Shown here piece after piece: positions 34,070 to 38,969 of a stretch of DNA of 38,969 bases. A program made the translations under genes and the position numbers. A model generated the notes under the pieces. It was not told where the DNA came from and made no database searches. It worked only from the letters and a program-made list of their open reading frames with translations. This DNA comes from Desulfovibrio sp. (GTDB taxonomy: Bacteria; Desulfobacterota; Desulfovibrionia; Desulfovibrionales; Desulfovibrionaceae). Location of the stretch: positions 1 through 38,969 of the forward strand of contig JAITNF010000030.1 in the NCBI GenBank assembly GCA_031290615.1. Reading direction: 5' to 3'. Each line of letters begins with the position of its first letter. The stretch's first letter is position 1.

Positions 34070-34678
34070 TTAACGCGCAAAAATTTCTTCCAGCAGGTAC
34101 GGATAGCGTGCCGGGGCAAGGGTTGCCGCGATATATACCGCCCTGAACGCGTCATAGGCCGCGTCGAGCCTGTCGTTGACAATCATGACGTCGTACAAGC
34201 GCACCTGCTCCATCTCCTTCCGCGCTCTGGCGAGGCGGCGTGCCATAGCGCTCTCGTCGTCCTGTCCGCGCGCGCGCATCCGCTGCTCCAACTTTTCCAT
34301 GTCCGGCGGCAGAATAAACACAAAAACAGCGGCGGGCAATGAGAGCTTTATCTGTTTTACGCCCTGCACGTCAATATCAAAAATCACGTCCTGTCCTTCC
34401 CCGAGCATGCGCTCCGCAGCGGCAAGCGGCGTACCGTAGAGATTTCCGTGCACCTCCGCCCATTCGACGAAGCTGTTTTGCACTCTGCGGCGCTCAAATT
34501 CTTCACGGGACAGAAAAATATAGTCCTTGCCGTCTGATTCACCCTGCCGGGGTGGGCGGGTAGTGCAGGAGACAGAATAGCCAAAGCGGGGAAATTCATC
34601 GCGCAGCCGGGCGATGAGCGTGGTTTTTCCAGCTCCGGAAGGCGCGCTGACCACAAGGGCTATGCCTTCGCGTCGCAT
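34070..34678 (-). CDS. gmk: Guanylate kinase
   Basis: The 202-aa enzyme phosphorylates GMP to GDP. The P-loop [15 protein letters not shown] lies at residues 10-24, followed by [20 protein letters not shown] (GMP-binding Arg and Tyr), [29 protein letters not shown] and a lid region rich in Arg. The ATG at 34678 gives the standard N-terminus ([15 protein letters not shown]) and overlaps the 3' end of remA by 19 bases. A longer frame back to 34966 only runs through remA in another frame and is rejected. Intact. Confidence 0.95.
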   Translation of the reverse strand: MRREGIALVVSAPSGAGKTTLIARLRDEFPRFGYSVSCTTRPPRQGESDGKDYIFLSREEFERRRVQNSFVEWAEVHGNLYGTPLAAAERMLGEGQDVIFDIDVQGVKQIKLSLPAAVFVFILPPDMEKLEQRMRARGQDDESAMARRLARARKEMEQVRLYDVMIVNDRLDAAYDAFRAVYIAATLAPARYPYLLEEIFAR

Positions 34679-34929
34679 GGCGTTTCTGCCTCTTGAAACC
34701 GGGACTTGACGGTTTCCGGCTGAATATAGGACAAAAAGACGTGGTTGGAATCCATAATCAGTATGGAGCGCGTTTTGCGTCCTTGGGTGGCGTCCACAAG
34801 GCGGCCTTCGGCCCGCGCGTCCTCGCGCAGGCGTTTCATGGGCGAGGACGCCGGGTTGACGATGCCGATGACCCGCTTTGCCAGCACATAATTGCCGAAA
34901 CCGATATTGATAAGACGTTCGCCTGACAT
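34660..34929 (-). CDS. RemA-like DUF370 regulatory protein
   Basis: The 89-aa protein begins [20 protein letters not shown] and continues [20 protein letters not shown] with [14 protein letters not shown], the full DUF370 pattern. In Bacillus RemA is a DNA-binding ring-forming activator of matrix genes. In many bacteria DUF370 sits between yicC and gmk, as here, with no known role. It is separated from yicC by 11 bases and overlaps gmk by 19 bases. Intact. Confidence 0.88.
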   Translation of the reverse strand: MSGERLINIGFGNYVLAKRVIGIVNPASSPMKRLREDARAEGRLVDATQGRKTRSILIMDSNHVFLSYIQPETVKSRFQEAETPCDAKA

Positions 34930-34940
34930 GACAGAATACC

Positions 34941-35813
34941 TTATTCCAGGTTTTGCGCTTGCTCACGACATTTTTCCAGTTCGTTCTTTACGTCCACGAC
35001 AATGTGCGAAAGAGCGATGTCCGGCAATTTGGAGCCGCAGGTGTTGATCTCGCGAAAACATTCCTGCAGGGTGAAATCCAGACGTCGTCCCGCGTCCGTC
35101 CCGTTGCGCAAAAGTTCCCGTAAATACGCCAGATGCGCCGCAAGCCGCGTCAATTCCTCACTGATGTCCAGGCGGTCGGCGAGGATAACTATTTCCTGCA
35201 AAAAACGGTTTTCGTCCGCCTCCTCCGGAGCAAGGGCTTCGTCGATGCGCTCCCGTAAGGCTTCGGCGCGCTCTTCCCGGATTTCCGGCGCGCGCTCGGC
35301 GAGCACGGATGTCCAGTCTTCCATGCGCCCTATGCGTGTGAGCAAATCCGTTTCCAGCGCGCGGCCTTCGGCTGCCCTGGATTCGTTCCAGTCTTCCAGT
35401 GACAGCGTGAGACCCTCTTCCAGGTAGGCGACAATGGTCTCGTCCGGTTCGTCGTCAGTTTCGTCCCAAAGGCAGGGAATTCCCAGGCACGTGTTGTAAT
35501 CGGGCGTAAATGCGTCGCCGCGCGCGCTGGCAAGGGCTTGTAGGCTGTCGAGCATAGCCCCGGCAAGGGTCGCGTCAAAGCAGGAGACGGCCCCGGCGGC
35601 TTGCGTGTGCAGATTCAGGCTGATTTCCACCCTTCCGCGCGCAACAAAATTACGTGCAGTTTTTTCTAGGCGCGGCTCAAGCCCCCGCACAGCGGCGGGC
35701 AGCCGCCACTTCAGTTCCAAGTGACGACTGTTGACGCTTTTGACTTCCCAGTGCTGAGCGAGGTCGTCATTTTCCAGAAGGCAACGGCCAAAGCCGGTCA
35801 TGCTGTAGAGCAT
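34941..35813 (-). CDS. yicC: YicC family endoribonuclease
   Basis: The 290-aa protein has the canonical start [10 protein letters not shown] and the conserved [14 protein letters not shown], then the DUF1732 C-terminal domain with [40 protein letters not shown] and [20 protein letters not shown]. YicC is an RNA endonuclease with roles in sRNA turnover in E. coli. The start at 35813 is chosen over an in-frame ATG at 35840 because MxxSMTGFG is the family N-terminus. It follows fmdB by 57 bases and leads the operon yicC-remA-gmk-pyrF-TPR-recJ. Intact. Confidence 0.92.
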   Translation of the reverse strand: MLYSMTGFGRCLLENDDLAQHWEVKSVNSRHLELKWRLPAAVRGLEPRLEKTARNFVARGRVEISLNLHTQAAGAVSCFDATLAGAMLDSLQALASARGDAFTPDYNTCLGIPCLWDETDDEPDETIVAYLEEGLTLSLEDWNESRAAEGRALETDLLTRIGRMEDWTSVLAERAPEIREERAEALRERIDEALAPEEADENRFLQEIVILADRLDISEELTRLAAHLAYLRELLRNGTDAGRRLDFTLQECFREINTCGSKLPDIALSHIVVDVKNELEKCREQAQNLE

Positions 35814-35870
35814 CTTTTCAATCCTGCATTTGCGGAGCAAACCATCCCACGGGCAGCAAACTTTTCAAAG

Positions 35871-36128
35871 TCAAACCTCCCCGGCTCCCCCGGGGCATCC
35901 TCCCGGTCCGCAGCATCCGCCCATGCCGCAGGACGGCATATCCCGCACCGTGGGACACACCGGCCCTGGCTTGTAGGGAAAGTCCCCCGTCTTGAACGGA
36001 CTGGGCGCGCTTATCTGCCGTTCCACAGCGCTAGCGCCGCATTCGGGGCACGGGGGAATCTTTCCACTGTCGACGATTTCCTCGAACTTCACCCCGCAGG
36101 CGGCGCAGACAAATTCAAACAAGGGCAT
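35871..36128 (-). CDS. FmdB-family zinc-ribbon protein
   Basis: The 85-aa protein has the N-terminal zinc ribbon MPLFEFVCAACGVKFEEIVD with CPECG about 20 residues on (two CxxC knuckles), typical of the FmdB/putative regulatory family. It ends in a Gly- and Cys-rich tail (SCGMGGCCGPGGCPGG) that is common in Desulfovibrio members. AAGGAGG lies 8 bases before the ATG. Function is unknown; a role in regulation or in formamide metabolism was only inferred from the first family member. It may head the minus-strand operon. The 270 bases upstream (36129-36400) hold nothing else I can assign. Confidence 0.85.
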   Translation of the reverse strand: MPLFEFVCAACGVKFEEIVDSGKIPPCPECGASAVERQISAPSPFKTGDFPYKPGPVCPTVRDMPSCGMGGCCGPGGCPGGAGEV

Positions 36129-36400
36129 AAAACAACCTCCTTAAGATATTATTGGCACGTTCGAGACAGCATAGCACACACCCTACCCACCCGTCACCCT
36201 CTAATTTTCCTGTCCTGCACAAATCGTAAGCGTAAACTGCCACTGAACCGGCGCAGAACATTCATTTTCGCAAACAGACACGCTGAAACAGTCAGTGTCG
36301 CGAGCGCATGAGCTTATGACCGACATAGGCAAAGGATGAATTGGCCCTATTGGGAACTTAATAAAGAAGGAGGTTTCCGCGCGTCCCGGCTCGGCATTTC

Positions 36401-36880
36401 ATGAGTCAGGAAAAATGCGGCCGATGTGTGATGTGTATGGACGATTTGATAAGGGAAAACTGGGCTGTGATGAGGACTCCGGGATTCCTGGTATCGCCAG
36501 GAATGTTTTACAGGATGCGAAAATGTTACGCGGAGCAGAGCAAAGAAATCTCTGTAAAACGTATACTGGTTGATGAGGTTATGATGAGGTTATGCGGCTG
36601 CTCTCTCTCTGCATGAGACTTGTTTTTACGGTTGAACATTTTCATGAAAATTCCGGACAGTACGTCATTACGCTAAGCTATACTTTTGTAAAAAATGCCT
36701 ACGGGCGGCAGGGGTCGTCAAAAAGGCCAGGAAACGCGGGCAGTACCGCCGTAAGCGCCAAGGAAAACCTTTGCCTATGAGATGATTCATCAGGACGGCT
36801 CATCGCATGATCAGACTCCAGGGTAAAAGCGGGATTTGAGTGTCAAAATGGATGATGCCATAAGCGAAGTCCGCTCCATA
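36401..36880 (+). pseudogene. ISNCY/IS1202-like transposase, truncated and frameshifted
   Basis: The frame opens at ATG 36401 (MSQEKCGRC...MDDLI, then FYRMRKCYAEQSKEISVKRI) and is broken by an 11-bp duplication at 36572-36593. It resumes as FTVEHFHEN then ITLSYTFVKN, shifts to GVVKKARKRGQYRRKRQGKP, and shifts again to YEMIHQDGSSHD, which contains the first catalytic Asp motif (HQDGS.H.W) of ISNCY-type DDE transposases. After VKMDDAISEVRS (second Asp region) the match ends abruptly, so the C-terminal half is missing. Removing one duplicate restores the reading DEVMRLL across the junction. Confidence 0.7.
36572..36593 (+). repeat. Perfect 11-bp tandem duplication inside the transposase pseudogene
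   Basis: GATGAGGTTAT is present twice in direct succession (36572-36582, 36583-36593). The insertion shifts the frame. Confidence 0.9.
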
Positions 36881-36886
36881 TGCGGC

Positions 36887-37545
36887 AAAACTGGAGGCCG
36901 CGCTTGCCATTCGTGAAGTGGAAAACTTGATAGTGTGGCTGGAATCTCCGGGCTTGAACGTTTGGTGACGCTGAACGCCCGCGCTTTACCTTTGCTGAGG
37001 CCGGTGAAGACCACTACGTGAAGGGGGAGAGCTTGCTTGAAGCGGTAAAGGGCTGGAGCTGTAAAATAACGGATACCACAGTTTGCCTACTAACATTATC
37101 TGCATCCCTGTTCACGCATAATCAACACCATACCATACCCTATACCCTGAAAGACCGTCTGGACTTTTTCAAACATCTGGCTGCGGCCCGACGCTTATCC
37201 TATTTGCCAAAGGTCGATGCGCGGCATCTGGCAGGGTTTTGTGGAAAGCGGAGAAATAATACCGCCATACCCCCACCCGCCGATCACGCCAGAATGGACG
37301 CTGCTCAAAACGCATGGAGACCATCAACAGCTACTACGGCCTCATAGGGCTACACATTTAAATCAAGGAGAAAGTATGTCCGGAAGCCACAGAATGTGGT
37401 TCGTCCAAGGTTGTCAAAAACGGCTCTCATCTTGGAAGAAAAAGACATCTCTGTAAAGACGGAAAAAGCCACTGCTGTCCCGCTGCACATCTTGGGGCTT
37501 TCACTTAACGGTTTTAAAAGCCTTGTATATGGTTGAACTGACAAT
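36887..37545 (+). pseudogene. Unassigned coding debris
   Basis: Protein-like segments alternate between plus frames: LEAALAIREVENLIVWLESP (about 36890-36955), RFTFAEAGEDHYVKGESLLE then AVKGW (36985-37060), LKDRLDFFKHLAAARRLSYL (37150-37205), ESGEIIPPYPHPPITPEW (about 37245-37295) and RMETINSYYGLIGLHI ending at 37361. The last segment faintly resembles C-termini of some reverse transcriptases (x-x-x-NSYxG), but no catalytic YADD is present. From 37378 to 37545 no frame is convincing. I cannot name the gene. The abrupt join to the transposase fragment suggests a deletion. Confidence 0.35.
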
Positions 37546-37686
37546 GGCCTTATTCGTCAGATTTCATGTGAATGACAGTAGAAAGGACATTGTAATATTC
37601 TTAATAGTTAAGATTCTCCTTTTTTTGTGTAACGTGGACGGATGCAAGCTTCTTCCGCCACATCCATCTCCATTCGCGTCTCCAAC

Positions 37687-37731
37687 TTTTTTCTTGACGG
37701 CCAATTTTTTCTTGACGATTGGTCTGTTTTT
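37687..37731 (+). terminator. Hairpin with T-run, overlapping a short direct repeat
   Basis: GGCCAAT (37699-37705) pairs with ATTGGTC (37718-37724, one G-U) and is followed by TGTTTTTG. The 13-mer TTTTTTCTTGACG is repeated at 37687 and 37705. It would insulate the cstA promoter from upstream transcription. Confidence 0.4.
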
Positions 37732-37785
37732 GTGAAAAAATATTTTTGGTGTTGTAGCGGATAAAAAGATCGGATTTGACCCTTC

Positions 37786-37801
37786 CGGCCTGATTCTTGC
37801 T
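37786..37801 (+). promoter_or_regulatory. Sigma-54-like promoter upstream of cstA
   Basis: The sequence CGGCCTGATTCTTGCT has GG (37787-37788) and GC (37799-37800) separated by exactly 10 bases, with TTGCT matching the -12 element and CGGC part of the -24 element (consensus TGGCACG-N4-TTGCA/T). It lies about 70 bases before the cstA ATG. No enhancer site is identified. Confidence 0.4.
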
Positions 37802-37869
37802 ACACAGTTAATGAATTATTTTAGAACATTGTGTTTCATGTAGCTCATGTCACTATGGAGGATCGACAC

Positions 37870-38969
37870 ATGGAAATGCTGGAAAGAATAAATGCACTCA
37901 CGCTTGTCTTCGCGGCATTGTGCATATTTGCTATTTCATATCGATTATATGGAATTTTTATTGCCAACAAACTGCTCAAACTGAATATCGGGCACGCTAC
38001 GCCGGCGGTCGTGTTCGCTGATGGGCACGACTATGTGAAAACGAATAAATACGTCCTGTATGGGCACCACTTTGCGGCCATAGCCGCCGCAGGCCCCCTA
38101 GTGGGGCCGGTATTAGCCTCGCAGTTCGGGTATCTGCCAGGCGCTCTCTGGATTCTCATCGGCTGCGTTCTGGGCGGCGCCGTACATGATATCGTTGTGT
38201 TGTTCGCCTCCGTACGCCATAAAGGTCAGAGCCTCGCCACCATCGCGCAGAGAGAAATAGGGCCAGCCACCGGGACGGTTGCCGGTTTCGCCGTGCTCTT
38301 CATCCTTATCCTAACGCTCGCCGGTTTGTCGCTGGCCTGCATAAGCGCGATGCACAACGCGCCATGGTCTCTGTTCATCGTGGTCATTACCATGCCCATA
38401 GCCATGCTCATGGGACTGATCATGCATTTCAGAAAAAATAGCGTCGCACTCGCCAGTATGGTGGGTCTGGTGCTGCTTGTGATCGGCATTCTTTCCGGCC
38501 ATGATCTGATGCAAAAAAATGTGCTCGGTTGGGCTTTTGACTGGAATAGAAACACTGTGGCCGTAGCCATCGCGGTATACGGCTTCTTTGCTTCCGTGCT
38601 GCCAGTGTGGTTTCTGCTCGTCCCGCGCGACTACCTTTCCACCTATCTAAAAATCGGGACTGTGCTCATGCTGGCTCTGGGCATTTTGTTTGTACAGCCC
38701 ACCATTCTCATGCCGACGCTCACTCCCTTCATCAACGGCGGCGGCCCTGTGATCGGCGGCCCTGTGATTCCCTTCATCTTTATTACAATCGCCTGCGGCG
38801 CCATGTCAGGTTTCCACGCCATCATCGGCACAGGTACCACGCCCAAAATGATCGCCAATGAGCGGGACATCCTTTTTGTCGGCTACGGCGCCATGCTTAC
38901 AGAAGGCTTTGTGGCCATAATGGCATTGATCGCAGCCTGCACCCTGGTGCCCGGCGACTATTTCGCCAT
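37870..38969 (+). CDS. cstA: CstA-family carbon starvation protein, runs off the window
   Basis: A GGAGG at 37856-37860 precedes the ATG at 37870, and the frame is open for 366 codons to the edge. The first helix (LTLVFAALCIFAISYRLYG) is followed by DGHDYVKTNKYVLYGHHFAA and AGPLVGPVLASQFGYLPGAL, then HDIVVLFASVRHKGQSLATI and TIACGAMSGFHAIIGTGTTP, all conserved in CstA. At least eight membrane spans are visible. CstA/BtsT-type proteins import pyruvate or peptides during carbon limitation. The C-terminal third lies beyond the window. The frame is intact so far. Placement after a terminator and a sigma-54-like site suggests an independent regulated transcript. Confidence 0.93.
   Translation, partial: MEMLERINALTLVFAALCIFAISYRLYGIFIANKLLKLNIGHATPAVVFADGHDYVKTNKYVLYGHHFAAIAAAGPLVGPVLASQFGYLPGALWILIGCVLGGAVHDIVVLFASVRHKGQSLATIAQREIGPATGTVAGFAVLFILILTLAGLSLACISAMHNAPWSLFIVVITMPIAMLMGLIMHFRKNSVALASMVGLVLLVIGILSGHDLMQKNVLGWAFDWNRNTVAVAIAVYGFFASVLPVWFLLVPRDYLSTYLKIGTVLMLALGILFVQPTILMPTLTPFINGGGPVIGGPVIPFIFITIACGAMSGFHAIIGTGTTPKMIANERDILFVGYGAMLTEGFVAIMALIAACTLVPGDYFA

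Noticed and set aside
34679-34966. N-terminal extension of guanylate kinase
   Set aside because: The extra 96 residues are remA and its leader read in another frame; the family start is at 34678.
38737-38772. Direct repeat encoding GGPVI twice in cstA
   Set aside because: This glycine/proline segment has the same length in CstA homologues as I recall them, so it is not a new duplication.
1-38969. CRISPR arrays, rRNA and tRNA genes
   Set aside because: No spaced direct-repeat array, rRNA segment or cloverleaf with a CCA-type acceptor was recognised by eye; a covariance search would be needed to be certain.

Overview
The window looks like part of a Desulfovibrionaceae-type deltaproteobacterial chromosome that is undergoing heavy gene decay. 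The family assignment is an inference from gene content and order (an yicC-remA-gmk-pyrF-TPR-recJ operon, a 474-aa AhcY, a HesB-like protein, a shikimate-kinase-like protein beside argD, CstA). Alongside intact housekeeping genes I count about 18 broken genes, remnants of four recombinase or transposase families, dispersed intergenic repeats and three short tandem duplications in or beside dead genes. This suits a host-restricted lineage in early to middle genome reduction, for example a Desulfovibrio-like protist or gut symbiont.

Region 1-3.6 kb is a decayed mobile element: a tyrosine integrase pseudogene, a 56-aa helix-turn-helix protein coupled to it, an HU/IHF-like remnant, a ParA-family ATPase pseudogene and a further shattered gene, ending in a possibly structured RNA. 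Region 3.7-7.3 kb holds an intact block: yjbQ, an mmcQ/yjbR-like gene and a RecD2 helicase with overlapping ends, then a flavodoxin-fold reductase. Region 7.3-10.5 kb is accessory debris: Fic, S24-repressor-like and DUF4065 fragments, a frameshifted adenine methyltransferase, a cluster of very small genes and an rtcB remnant.

Region 10.5-20.5 kb: a DUF401 membrane protein, a debranching-enzyme pseudogene, an IS1595-like remnant and a DciA/DUF721 protein lead to the ahcY-rnhA-membrane protein block on the plus strand. A minus-strand operon pyrR-hisK-(ABC ATPase pseudogene)-hypothetical runs toward it. Region 20.5-31.2 kb, plus strand, carries a hesB-like pseudogene, mfd, a DEAD-box helicase, ribF, dut, argD and the shikimate-kinase-like gene. 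Region 31.2-36.1 kb is the minus-strand operon fmdB-yicC-remA-gmk-pyrF-(TPR pseudogene)-recJ.

Region 36.4-37.5 kb is a dead ISNCY-type transposase and unassigned debris. The window ends inside an intact cstA gene (37870 to the edge) preceded by a sigma-54-like promoter. The intact genes cover DNA repair and transcription-coupled repair (mfd, recJ, recD2), nucleotide metabolism (pyrR, pyrF, gmk, dut), flavin synthesis (ribF), the methyl cycle (ahcY) and amino acid synthesis (argD, hisK, shikimate/homoserine-kinase-like). Mobile, defence-like, glycogen and transport functions are the ones lost.
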